Virus record (IMG/VR): IMGVR_UViG_3300035034_003525
Span: 1-34,406 of that record
DNA length: 34,406 nucleotides
Direction: 5' to 3' (one strand)
From: a virus
Part shown: positions 20,708 to 27,668 of the stretch, piece after piece
How the letters are laid out: every line of letters starts with the position of its first letter
How positions within the stretch are numbered: the first letter of the stretch is position 1
Position numbers and translations under genes: made by a program
The notes under the pieces: generated by a model
What the model saw: the letters and a program-made list of their open reading frames with translations, nothing else
Database searches by the model: none
What the model was told of the DNA's origin: nothing

Positions 20708-21846
20708 TGGCACATATTGATCCTACATTTATCATAGGCACAGAAGTCGAAAAAGAGAGCAAACATATTTTTGTAAGAGATCAAACTCTTAATTATGCAG
20801 AAACGCTTAATGAAGAAGATACAGGATATGCTTCAACAGAGTTTATCCGGGCAATATTTGTATTTGAAAACAACACGATAAAGCCGTCTCTTTCTCAACT
20901 AACAGGGTTTGGTATGGAGTATCAATATCCTGTACTCAATAACAGAAGGTATAAAACCTTCATGTATTTCATTCCAGTATATGATGATGCCCAGGAGTAC
21001 CCTGTTGGAGTCATTGTATATAAAGACGGCGGTTTTTATAAGAAAATAAACAATGATGCGATTTCTTATGAACCAGGTGAGGAGCCTGAAATAAGAGCGA
21101 GTGTCACCGACCAACCGTTATATGATGATGCCCAAATAGAGTTATGGCAGCGATTAACTATAGATGATTTCGCTGAATTTGATGCGTGCTATACAAATGC
21201 TCAAGCAGGAAGCCTTGTTTATCCTGTTCAGTCTATTCAACAAGCAGTGTCATTTAGTAATACTGATTGGCAAGATTACAGCTTAAAAAAGATTGCTCCA
21301 TACAGGTGGCAAATTTCAGACGATAGCAACGTTCCAGGTGCAAGAGGAATAAGAGTGCTTGATGTTGAACAAAACGAGTTAGAGCCTGCGATTTCATTTT
21401 CTATTGAAAGTGGAGAAACCAAAGAGATAAACCTTGGAAATAATTCGGATGGAGTTTATTTAGTAAAGATATACAATGGGTCTATAGAAGAAATGAGAGA
21501 CGCCGATCCGAATTCTGAAATCTTAATCGAAGAATCAACCAAGTGGCTTGTGATATATGAGTATTCAAAAGTAAATGATTATGTTCATCAAGCCATGAAA
21601 GAAGTGTATACTAAAAAGCATGAAAGCTATCAAGGTGTAATGGAGCAATACAAAAGAAGCCGTAATGTTATGAGTTCTTTCAAAATCTACTCGTTTTTTC
21701 TGACCGCAATGAGTACCATAAATTTTGAAAGGTTTGAATACATAGAGCATTACATGCTTACTAACGACAGATATTCTGTTATTAAATTAGCAGATAAGTA
21801 TATAAGAAAATCGCTTGAAATGGCGACTAACTACAAAGACGATTAA
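20707..21846 (+). CDS. Unknown probable virion protein (379 aa)
   Basis: I do not recognise a family. The start codon shares one base with the stop of the giant ORF, so the two are translationally coupled and co-transcribed. The first ~290 residues read as a beta-rich fold with regular short strands and acidic turns (for example DGVYLVKIYNGS). The last ~90 residues are helical and basic-acidic (from about VHQAMKEVYTKKHE to the end). There is no signal peptide and no membrane helix. The position between the virion polymerase ORF and a fiber-like protein, in a late + strand block, points to a structural or cargo protein. That role is inferred from context only. Confidence 0.8.
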   Translation: MAHIDPTFIIGTEVEKESKHIFVRDQTLNYAETLNEEDTGYASTEFIRAIFVFENNTIKPSLSQLTGFGMEYQYPVLNNRRYKTFMYFIPVYDDAQEYPVGVIVYKDGGFYKKINNDAISYEPGEEPEIRASVTDQPLYDDAQIELWQRLTIDDFAEFDACYTNAQAGSLVYPVQSIQQAVSFSNTDWQDYSLKKIAPYRWQISDDSNVPGARGIRVLDVEQNELEPAISFSIESGETKEINLGNNSDGVYLVKIYNGSIEEMRDADPNSEILIEESTKWLVIYEYSKVNDYVHQAMKEVYTKKHESYQGVMEQYKRSRNVMSSFKIYSFFLTAMSTINFERFEYIEHYMLTNDRYSVIKLADKYIRKSLEMATNYKDD

Positions 21847-21847
21847 T

Positions 21848-22261
21848 ATGTTGAATGTATTAGCTTTCGAAACCATTCCTGATTATTTAGCAAAAAAAGG
21901 GTCTGATTTTTCTCAGTATTGGGCAGAGTTCTATAGTCTGGCTGATGATTTTTTAAGAGGAAACACAGAAAAATTATTGATTGTTGAAGAAGAAGGAGCC
22001 CAGGATGAAGCCGATGAATTATCGCTTCGGATTATGGAAATGCATATGCTGTTTATTTACTTCTTTATTATGAGGGAAGAATACGATCAGGAGGAAATAA
22101 CAATTAAAGAGCTTTGGGAAGAATACGAAGTTCAAAAGATTGTGGATTACTTTTTATCAATGAATATTAGTATATATCAATTGCTTGATATTTTTGAGCT
22201 TACCACCTATGAGCTTGGAATTGGAACAATGAAGATAGGTGATAATTTTCATGTTTTATAA
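21848..22261 (+). CDS. Small acidic helical protein of unknown function (137 aa)
   Basis: The frame extends back to an ATG at 21815, but that start would overlap the previous gene by 32 bases. The ATG at 21848 lies one base after the upstream TAA and fits the packing of the block, so I chose it. The protein is strongly acidic (for example IVEEEGAQDEADE) and almost entirely predicted helical, with a hydrophobic helix around MEMHMLFIYFFIM. The C-terminal helices (IYQLLDIFELTTYELGI) resemble small phage assembly or connector proteins only in general character. No family was recognised. It sits between two likely virion genes in the same operon. Confidence 0.7.
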   Translation: MLNVLAFETIPDYLAKKGSDFSQYWAEFYSLADDFLRGNTEKLLIVEEEGAQDEADELSLRIMEMHMLFIYFFIMREEYDQEEITIKELWEEYEVQKIVDYFLSMNISIYQLLDIFELTTYELGIGTMKIGDNFHVL

Positions 22262-22275
22262 AACCATTTACTACT

Positions 22276-23679
22276 ATGAATAATATTATAAGAAAAAAAC
22301 GCGAATTCTTCTTTGGTCCTGCCGGAAGTTCTTACAATAAGTTCTCTTCTATGAACAGGCCAAATGAGGCTACTTTCAGAAGGTTATTTTATTCCATTCC
22401 ATTTTTTATGGAATCGGAAAGCACTGCTAAAGAAACCTCTCAAGGTTTGGTTAGATTAAGCAAAGATGATGATGCTTTTAATAGAAATACTATTAGTTCA
22501 GACGGCTTTGCAAGAGCAGTACAACCGCACCAGTTACCATCCATTAAGCGAAAGGATTCAGTAAAAAATATTTTGAAGATTACTGAAGCCAATAGTGCAG
22601 ATAACAGAACAGGAGGAACTGGTTCTAATATTTTACTTTCTTCATATGAATTTGTTGGGGATGGAGTTGGTATTGACGTTGATCATGTAAATGAAAAAAT
22701 TACGTTTTCATATGTACCAATCAACCAGGATGATATCAGTGTATATATTGATGATGCATTGCAAATTTACAGGACAAATAGTGAAATTGGTAATGCTTTT
22801 GTTAGTACATCAATATTTAATAATTCCATTGCAAATATTAATAGTAACATTACATCCATTAAGGATTTGCAAGGAAACTTTACCGATGTACCTATTGCTC
22901 TTGGTAATACAATTTCAAAAGCATTAATCAATCTTAATACCGCTGTTGGTTCTGCCAGTTCTGAAGCAAATCAGAACACACAAGCCATTACCGGATTGAA
23001 TCAATTCATAGGACAGATAAACACTTCTATTAATCAATTATTAGTAAATCAGGCCGATGTTTCTAATTTTGAATCACGACTTAATGACGTTGAAGCAACA
23101 GCTATCCCTATTTCTTTATGGCTAACAACCGCTGGCAAAGTTGAGGATATGCATAGAAGTTATAATGAACATTATTTTACTCATTATGAAGAAATAAGTA
23201 CGAATATAAACAATAGACTTGTTAAATCCGCATCTATACCAAGCAATGTTGCTAACAACATGGATATGATTTCTATTGTTTCAGATTTCACATTTAGTCC
23301 TTCTTCAGGAGTCAATAAAATAAAACTGATAATTCAACAAGGATCAGAAAAAATAGAAATTGAGGTTACTGATAATGATACGGGTAACAAACAAATTTTA
23401 GAATCTTATTTTGAATTTGATGATGAGGGTAATGTTTTGTATTATGCTTACGAACATGGGCTTAATATAGACAGTAAAATGATTAAAGAAGGTAAATCTG
23501 AAATGATTAATTTATCTGAGGAATTTAATATTCATTTAATTGCTCTTATTTCTGATTCAACGAAACAAATTACGTTTGGAAAACTTCTCGGTTCTGTTCA
23601 GCATAGACCAATAACTTCAGGAGCAAATATTACAGTTCAATCCACAACAATAGAATACGATCCTGTTATGTATCAATAA
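22276..23679 (+). CDS. Fiber/appendage-like structural protein (467 aa)
   Basis: The protein has three visible regions. Residues 1-90 form a conserved-looking attachment segment (FFFGPAGSSYNKF, then MNRPNEATF, then a QGLVRLSKDDDA stretch), which resembles from memory N-terminal anchors of tail fibers in Bacteroidetes phages. Residues about 165-265 are low-complexity Asn/Ser/Ile heptad-like repeats (NSIANINSNITSIK, INTSINQLL) typical of trimeric coiled-coil fibers. Residues about 300-467 are beta-rich and could be a distal or receptor-contacting domain. No enzymatic motif is evident. It is the last gene of the + strand late block and ends just before a bidirectional hairpin terminator. The fiber role is inferred from architecture and position; the receptor is unknown. 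Confidence 0.7.
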   Translation: MNNIIRKKREFFFGPAGSSYNKFSSMNRPNEATFRRLFYSIPFFMESESTAKETSQGLVRLSKDDDAFNRNTISSDGFARAVQPHQLPSIKRKDSVKNILKITEANSADNRTGGTGSNILLSSYEFVGDGVGIDVDHVNEKITFSYVPINQDDISVYIDDALQIYRTNSEIGNAFVSTSIFNNSIANINSNITSIKDLQGNFTDVPIALGNTISKALINLNTAVGSASSEANQNTQAITGLNQFIGQINTSINQLLVNQADVSNFESRLNDVEATAIPISLWLTTAGKVEDMHRSYNEHYFTHYEEISTNINNRLVKSASIPSNVANNMDMISIVSDFTFSPSSGVNKIKLIIQQGSEKIEIEVTDNDTGNKQILESYFEFDDEGNVLYYAYEHGLNIDSKMIKEGKSEMINLSEEFNIHLIALISDSTKQITFGKLLGSVQHRPITSGANITVQSTTIEYDPVMYQ

Positions 23680-23681
23680 AA

Positions 23682-23709
23682 AAAGGCCGCTCATGGTTGG
23701 GCGGCCTTT
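23682..23709. terminator. Bidirectional rho-independent terminator between convergent blocks
   Basis: A perfect 9-bp stem (AAAGGCCGC at 23682-23690 with GCGGCCTTT at 23701-23709) surrounds a 10-base loop. On the minus strand the hairpin is followed by seven T residues, making a strong terminator for the leftward operon. On the plus strand the tail is weaker (TTTAAATTTC). It sits 2 bases after the stop of the 467-aa gene. The stop codon of the HNH gene lies in the loop, so the hairpin also encodes the last residues of that protein. Confidence 0.85.
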
Positions 23710-24047
23710 AAATTTCTCAGTTTTCTTCTCATTAATTTTACTTTCACTTCAGGAGGTTCCTCAAGATATTCAAACTTATATCTTGGTTTCATAGTTCTTA
23801 TAAAAGTAGCATGTGAAGTCTTAAGGAAAGAAAGATATTTTTTCTTGTCTCCGTATTCATCATGCTCTTTTCTGTTTACGGCCATAATATTTTCGATATG
23901 ATTAATTTCCGGATTATTTGTTCCTCCCATTCCTTTATTTTTGATATGGTGTATTTCAGTGGCTAAACGAAAGTTTAGTTCACTTGGAACAAAATCTCCT
24001 GGTGCATACCCAAAAAAGACGAAATATATTTTAGTATGTCTTTGCAT
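23691..24047 (-). CDS. HNH-family endonuclease-like protein (118 aa)
   Basis: Residues 30-65 carry an HNH-like signature: EIHHI at 31-35, then GMGG, then an Asn-rich segment with NIMAVNRKEHDEYGD, giving His33/His34, Asn53 and His62 as candidate metal-binding and catalytic residues. There are no zinc-binding CxxC pairs. HNH proteins nick or cut DNA using a beta-beta-alpha metal fold; in phages they act in packaging, recombination or homing. The small size and the stretch before the motif suggest a stand-alone enzyme. It is the last gene of the leftward KilA-N/GH16 operon, 18 bases after the GH16 stop. Its C-terminal codons run into the terminator stem. The family call is good; the biological role is unknown. 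Confidence 0.75.
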   Translation of the reverse strand: MQRHTKIYFVFFGYAPGDFVPSELNFRLATEIHHIKNKGMGGTNNPEINHIENIMAVNRKEHDEYGDKKKYLSFLKTSHATFIRTMKPRYKFEYLEEPPEVKVKLMRRKLRNLKAAQP

Positions 24048-24065
24048 GATACATCATATTAATTT

Positions 24066-24779
24066 TTAATATTTTGTGTATGTAAAATATTTGATATTAA
24101 AATCAGAGTATTCAGTATGACCTTTTGGTGCTACATTTCTAATCATGTTGTTAATCACAAGATTCATAGAGTATTCGTTTAAATAATCCATGGTAGATTT
24201 ATTCGTAACGGTTCTAACAAGCTTATCATTATAAAAAAATTTTAGGCTGTCTTTTCTCCATTCCAAAGCATATATCATATGCGTTTTATTCGGTGATTTA
24301 AAGCCAATCCAATGATCTCGTGCCGGTGGTGTATGTACGTAGTTTCCTCTGGTGTGAACATTTGATTCAATGTTGTAAAGCGAGGGATTGTTAATGCTTG
24401 GCCTAAAGTACCCAAAATGTTTAGAAGAATAGGCTTCGAATATATCAATTTCAGGAGGCCAATCCCCCCACGCCCACAACCAAAATGCCGGCCATAACCA
24501 ACGGCCTTCAGGGAGCCTTGCTTTTATTTCAAACCTTCCCCACGTAAAGTGTTTTAAACAAGAAATAAGACCAACAGCATTAATAGATTTTACTTTCTTC
24601 CCATCTATCTCAAATATTTTAGGTTTCCATTGAGTTAATAGGCTTATAGAACCATCTGGCCTGAGTATAACAGAATTCTTATCATAATACGCCTGTCTTT
24701 TTTCTTTGTGTATCTGACCCCAACGTTCTTGTGTCAACCATTCATATCCACACCACTGAAATGTTTTTCTTAATGACAT
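24066..24779 (-). CDS. Glycoside hydrolase family 16 (laminarinase/agarase type), 237 aa
   Basis: The GH16 active-site motif is clear: EIDIFE at residues 110-115, matching the ExDxxE form with nucleophile Glu110, assisting Asp112 and acid/base Glu115. It is flanked by family features: a strand with FTWGRFEIKARLPEG (78-92), an aromatic PAFWLWAWGDWPP just before the motif, and IYALEWRKDSLKFFYND downstream. GH16 enzymes cut beta-1,3/1,4 bonds in glucans and marine galactans. The length is close to a bare catalytic domain; there is no signal peptide and no carbohydrate-binding module. The start overlaps the upstream gene by 10 bases. Lying in a KilA-N/HNH operon rather than with tail genes, it may be released at lysis to degrade host exopolysaccharide or neighbouring polysaccharide. 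The substrate cannot be read from the sequence. Confidence 0.88.
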   Translation of the reverse strand: MSLRKTFQWCGYEWLTQERWGQIHKEKRQAYYDKNSVILRPDGSISLLTQWKPKIFEIDGKKVKSINAVGLISCLKHFTWGRFEIKARLPEGRWLWPAFWLWAWGDWPPEIDIFEAYSSKHFGYFRPSINNPSLYNIESNVHTRGNYVHTPPARDHWIGFKSPNKTHMIYALEWRKDSLKFFYNDKLVRTVTNKSTMDYLNEYSMNLVINNMIRNVAPKGHTEYSDFNIKYFTYTKY

Positions 24780-25123
24780 TTTTTAATTTCGTTATCTATG
24801 ATTGTTAATATTTCATTTCCTCCTTTGTCATAAACTCCAATTTCACCAATGAACAATCCGCTATCTGAAAACTTGGTTTCGGATGGTAATTCATAAGTTC
24901 GTGTAGTGTGGGATATTATTTCGTAAACAATATCGCCAAACAACACTACGTTAATATATGTACCTTCTATTTCAAATTCTTCATTAATATTTACTGAAAC
25001 GCTGCCTTCAAAGTCTTCATAGTTTATTAATTCAATGATGCCTGAATAGTTGAAGCTTAATATTTCTTCAATCTTTTTAATTACCAATTCTTTAAGATTG
25101 TCTGGTAAATTCATGTTTTTCAT
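24770..25123 (-). CDS. Unknown small acidic protein (117 aa)
   Basis: No family was recognised. It starts with an amphipathic helix (LPDNLKELVIKKIEEIL) followed by alternating strands (SVSVNINEEFEIEG, YINVVLFGDIVYEII), giving an alpha-plus-beta fold rich in Glu and Ile. It has no signal peptide or membrane helix. The start overlaps the KilA-N gene stop as ATGA, and the end overlaps the GH16 start by 10 bases. It is therefore translationally coupled to both neighbours and belongs to the same operon. No function can be assigned. Confidence 0.75.
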   Translation of the reverse strand: MKNMNLPDNLKELVIKKIEEILSFNYSGIIELINYEDFEGSVSVNINEEFEIEGTYINVVLFGDIVYEIISHTTRTYELPSETKFSDSGLFIGEIGVYDKGGNEILTIIDNEIKKCH

Positions 25124-25893
25124 AATAATGCTTTTTTTTCGTTAATAAATAATCGTCCTTTTTCAGTCCATACGGTTTGCATCCTGGTTCTTTCATTCCC
25201 TTCGGTATCTGTAAAAACAAACGTTTTAGTTTTTGTCAGACTCTTATTTTGATACTTGTGGTACAGTAACCAAGTTTTGTTTTGTTTGTATTGAACGCCT
25301 AATTTGTTAAGTTTTTTGTTAAGTGTAACAGCACTCATCCCTAACTCCTTTGCAATCTGGTTTGTGTTATAAGTGCTATTACTCTGAAGAACGTTTTCAT
25401 AATATTTGACTTTTGGAGCAGCTATTTGAAGCTCTTTTTGTTGTAGTTTGGTTTGAGTTTCAATCTGTTGTTTTTGCTCGTAAACATCAGCCCATGCTCG
25501 AGCAGCTTCAACAGGATTTTTAAAATCCGGCAATCCTTGGAAAGTTGTAGCGCCTGTTGTCATTAACTCTTTGATTCTTTGATTGCACCAAATTGCAAAA
25601 GTTGGGGAGAGCCAACGTGCAAATTCTAAAGCTACGTCTTCATGAAACCAAGTTCCGCCACCATTTTCAGGGCCTCCCATCACTGTCCTAACTAACTGGT
25701 TATCAGGTGTGTCCGGAAATCGGATACTACTCAAACTCTCTAAGAATGAGGTAGTTGAGGATAATTCTAACCATTTACTTGGACGCTTACCAAAAATTTC
25801 TGCCATTTGCGTAGCGTTTACCATTGTGTCACCATTCCCTAATTGGAAGGTAATTTCATTTTCATTGTATTCAAATTTTTTAATGTCTTTCAT
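25120..25893 (-). CDS. KilA-N domain / phage antirepressor-type DNA-binding protein (257 aa)
   Basis: Residues about 5-112 match the KilA-N fold: DTMVNATQMAEIFGKRPSKW, a disordered insert, GGGTWFHEDVALEFARWLSP and FAIWCNQRIKELM. A Gln/Lys-rich coiled helix follows (138-158). Residues about 162-257 look like the phage antirepressor C-terminal (ANT/KilAC) domain, with a helix-turn-helix (NTNQIAKELGMSAVTLNKKL) and the closing VWTEKGRLFI. Such proteins bind DNA or repressors to switch phage gene expression. It is the first gene of a four-gene leftward operon and follows a 220-base non-coding stretch with potential RNA structure. The first ATG gives the complete KilA-N strand order, so I keep that start. 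Confidence 0.9.
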   Translation of the reverse strand: MKDIKKFEYNENEITFQLGNGDTMVNATQMAEIFGKRPSKWLELSSTTSFLESLSSIRFPDTPDNQLVRTVMGGPENGGGTWFHEDVALEFARWLSPTFAIWCNQRIKELMTTGATTFQGLPDFKNPVEAARAWADVYEQKQQIETQTKLQQKELQIAAPKVKYYENVLQSNSTYNTNQIAKELGMSAVTLNKKLNKLGVQYKQNKTWLLYHKYQNKSLTKTKTFVFTDTEGNERTRMQTVWTEKGRLFINEKKALL

Positions 25894-25934
25894 TTCATTC
25901 TATTTAAGTTTTATTTGTTAATTAAAATAAACAA

Positions 25935-26023
25935 GTGGGCTTTCAGTAGCGATTTTCTTCCTTCGGATGTGCATCCTTTTCAGAGTCTTTCTACCTACTA
26001 TATATCTGCACAGATACGCCCAC
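25935..26023 (-). ncRNA. Putative structured leader RNA upstream of the KilA-N operon
   Basis: On the minus strand this ~89-nt stretch can fold into a nested structure. The outer stem is GTGGGC (26023-26018) with GCCCAC (25940-25935). A second stem pairs 25999-25995 with 25949-25945 (AGTAG/CTACT). There are two hairpins, at 26015-26004 (ATCTG/CAGAT) and 25976-25965 (GGATG/CATCC). The centres of the two hairpins (26012-26007 and 25973-25968) are mutually complementary over 6 bases and could form a loop-loop contact or an alternative pairing. It ends about 40 bases before the KilA-N start, as a cis-regulatory leader would. I could not match it to a known riboswitch or ribozyme. Only one sequence is available, so there is no covariation support. 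Confidence 0.3.
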
Positions 26024-26072
26024 CAGTATATAATTTAGTTAGCAGAAATAGGGGTGATGCTCTTTGATTAAA

Positions 26073-26142
26073 CATTCGTGATGAAAAAAATAAAAGAAAA
26101 ACATCACCTGCATTTTTAGTAAATCAAATCAACATCTTTTTC
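26073..26142 (-). repeat. Direct repeat, copy 1 (3' end and downstream flank of the split phage gene)
   Basis: Two blocks here recur at 29388-29452 in the same order and orientation: 26073-26095 (23 bases; the second copy has one A fewer in the A-run) and 26110-26142 (33 identical bases). The second block encodes the last eight residues (EKDVDLIY) and stop of the neighbouring gene. On the minus strand the sequence after the stop has T-rich runs and may work as a weak terminator. Confidence 0.85.
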
Positions 26143-26697
26143 ATTTTCGGAAAAATACTTCTGCAAGTAATCCTTACCATACAAATTCAATGTTTGTGGA
26201 CTTACTTTAAATTTCCATTTCTTACCGCTTGGTGTCGATTGTGGATATTCTTCCCATTTACCACCTATGAAAGTTTTACCATCGCTATATTTACTTTCAT
26301 TGCTGAATGTAATATGGTTTGGCTTCTTGTAGGTATCAGGCAAATGTCCTGTTTGTGGGTCAAATTTAAGCTTTCCAGCCTTGATGTCTTTCCAAGCACC
26401 TTGTAAGTCGTAAGAACCCATTTCATAAAGAACATTATCTTGTCATTTATATTTGTCGTTAGCCCATTTGTAGTATTCATCAAATTCAGGCTGTGTTAAT
26501 CCTGTATTATAATTTGACACATACTTTAATGATGGGTCTTTAGCCCTTTCATTTCTGATTTTATCAGTCAAAGAAAGTTGTAGAAGTTTAGCAGGTTCTT
26601 CTCTCAATTGGGTAGTATATTGTTTACCGTTAAAAGCAAATTGTGCTAATCCTTGTTTTCTTGCATTCGCAAATGCAATTTCAAATTCTGTTGGCAT
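26116..26697 (-). pseudogene. Phage protein of the PDTYKKPNH family, interrupted by one in-frame TGA (84 + 101 aa)
   Basis: Two ORFs, 26697-26443 (84 aa, ending TGA) and 26421-26116 (101 aa from an internal ATG), are in the same frame, separated only by the TGA and seven sense codons (QDNVLYE). Read through, they make one 193-residue protein. The second half (YDLQGAW, GHLPDTYKKPNH, FSNESKYSDG, GGKW) is a signature I associate from memory with small phage proteins and the C-termini of large phage virion proteins. The stop falls in the linker just before it. Either the gene is freshly broken, or the stop is leaky (TGA followed by C is a known weak context), or the halves are separately translated. 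TGA is a normal stop elsewhere in this window. Function unknown. Confidence 0.65.
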
Positions 26698-26810
26698 TAT
26701 TTTTTATTTTTAAATTGTTTAATTAAGTCCCACGCTTCTTTTTTTTTTATTTTTTCTTTAGTGCTTCGATTGAAGTTAGATGGTGGGAATACCCTACTTC
26801 TGTTAACAGC

Positions 26811-26917
26811 ACCTAACAAAAAGCGGGGGCGACCTGCCTCGTAGAAACATTTGTGGTTTATTAAATTTCATATCTTCGTATTTAATTTTGTAGTTAATTC
26901 CCCGCCTTCTGTTAGCC
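26811..26917. repeat. attC-like long imperfect palindrome
   Basis: Arms 26812-26828 and 26900-26916 are inverted copies matching at 14 of 17 positions, each with a GC-rich inner part (GCGGGG/CCCCGC) in otherwise AT-rich DNA, separated by 71 bases. The outer ends read ACCTAAC (26811-26817), an exact fit to the integron core RYYYAAC, and GTTAGCC (26911-26917), one mismatch from GTTRRRY. This is the layout of an integron attC site. On the minus strand it lies just after a 40-codon ORF. No integron integrase is visible. Similar palindromes occur, from memory, between genes in Flavobacteria-type chromosomes, so capture from a host is possible. Confidence 0.45.
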
Positions 26918-26960
26918 GCAAACCGTTGTAAAAAACAACCGAAATCAGATATAATTCGTT

Positions 26961-27083
26961 TTAATTAATGTGCCCTCGCCTTCTCACCAGTTTCATTTCA
27001 GCGTGTAAAGTTTCGTTTAATTTTAGGTTATAAATTGTTTTTTCCATTTCGGTATATTTATTAAATACTATTTTGTTATCCAT
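26961..27083 (-). CDS. Possible small basic protein (40 aa)
   Basis: A short ORF with an ATG at 27083 and TAA at 26961 encodes a charged, probably helical peptide (contains MEKTIYNLKLNETLHAEM and ends VRRRGHIN). No family was recognised. It is the only sensible ORF in the otherwise gene-free 26698-27173 interval and sits directly before the attC-like palindrome on the same strand, as a cassette gene would. No clear promoter was found upstream. It could be a chance ORF. Confidence 0.35.
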   Translation of the reverse strand: MDNKIVFNKYTEMEKTIYNLKLNETLHAEMKLVRRRGHIN

Positions 27084-27173
27084 AATTTTAAGTGTTAAAT
27101 TGTGAATGATTTAAATATTGATCTTTTTTTAATTTACATGATTATTTTATTTTAAGTTTGTAATTCTAATTCG

Positions 27174-27668
27174 TTAGCTGCAACTACTATCATACCGTTC
27201 TAGACTAGCTATTGTGTCGTGAATTGCCCCTCCGTGAGAAAACAATCCTATTTTTTCAACGTGAAAACCTCTATTTTTGCCCATCGTATTTGAATGATAC
27301 CCGAATGTAATAACTATTCCCCCTTTATTTAATACATTATGTATTTCATCTTTTAGTTGTTTGAATGGACTGCATCGGATACCTTTATACATCTCGATAC
27401 TTTTCCGGTATGCATAAGGTGGGTCAAGCAATATAGTATCAAACTTTTCCCTTTTCCAAGTTCTTAACAATTTTAAAGCATCCATTCTATAATCAGCCAA
27501 TGCTTCTGGGTCTAAATCATTTCTTACTTCATCAATGTTCAGCTTTGTTCTACCAGCAAAAAGGTTTAAAGTTCTTCCTTCGCAATTAAGCTCAACCCAT
27601 TCCCTAATGTTTTTTACCGAAAAAGTATATCGGTGCAATGGGCATTTTATGTAATCAAATTTTATCAT
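27174..27668 (-). CDS. Small DNA methyltransferase-like protein with DPPY motif (164 aa)
   Basis: The AdoMet-binding motif I appears as NLFAGRT at 35-41 and the catalytic motif IV as DPPY at 82-85, preceded by the hydrophobic strand FDTILL. A later strand, GGIVITFGYH, fits motif V/VI order. Together these indicate an amino-methyltransferase fold (N6-adenine or N4-cytosine). The protein is much shorter than typical stand-alone enzymes, with little room for a target-recognition domain, so specificity may be relaxed or supplied by a partner. The start overlaps the DnaA-like gene stop as ATGA, placing it last in a three-gene operon with a PD-(D/E)XK nuclease and a DNA-binding protein. It could protect phage DNA from host restriction or mark it. 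The 3' end is followed by about 90 AT-rich non-coding bases. Confidence 0.8.
   Translation of the reverse strand: MIKFDYIKCPLHRYTFSVKNIREWVELNCEGRTLNLFAGRTKLNIDEVRNDLDPEALADYRMDALKLLRTWKREKFDTILLDPPYAYRKSIEMYKGIRCSPFKQLKDEIHNVLNKGGIVITFGYHSNTMGKNRGFHVEKIGLFSHGGAIHDTIASLERYDSSCS

Noticed and set aside
25960-25985. A hammerhead-ribozyme-like arrangement (CTGA, hairpin, GAA) on the minus strand
   Set aside because: The conserved CTGANGA core is not met (CTGAAAA) and the bases after GAA do not fit, so a self-cleaving ribozyme call is not supported.
26040-26060. A second attC half-site (GTTAGCAGAAATAGGGG) resembling one arm of the palindrome at 26.9 kb
   Set aside because: No complementary partner arm was found at a suitable distance, so it is only a short similarity.
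26053-26108. GGTGATG (26053-26059) and CATCACC (26102-26108) as a terminator hairpin
   Set aside because: The loop is over 40 bases and no U-tract follows immediately; it overlaps the direct repeat, where the second copy does not preserve the stem.
26116-26697. Genome-wide TGA reassignment to explain the split gene
   Set aside because: TGA ends the KilA-N, HNH, DnaA-like and 170-aa genes at sensible places, several of them in ATGA overlaps, and the giant ORF contains no in-frame TGA.
26698-27173. A tRNA or CRISPR array in the longest gene-poor stretch
   Set aside because: There is no cloverleaf-like arrangement and no regularly spaced repeats; apart from the 40-codon ORF and the attC-like palindrome I see only AT-rich sequence.
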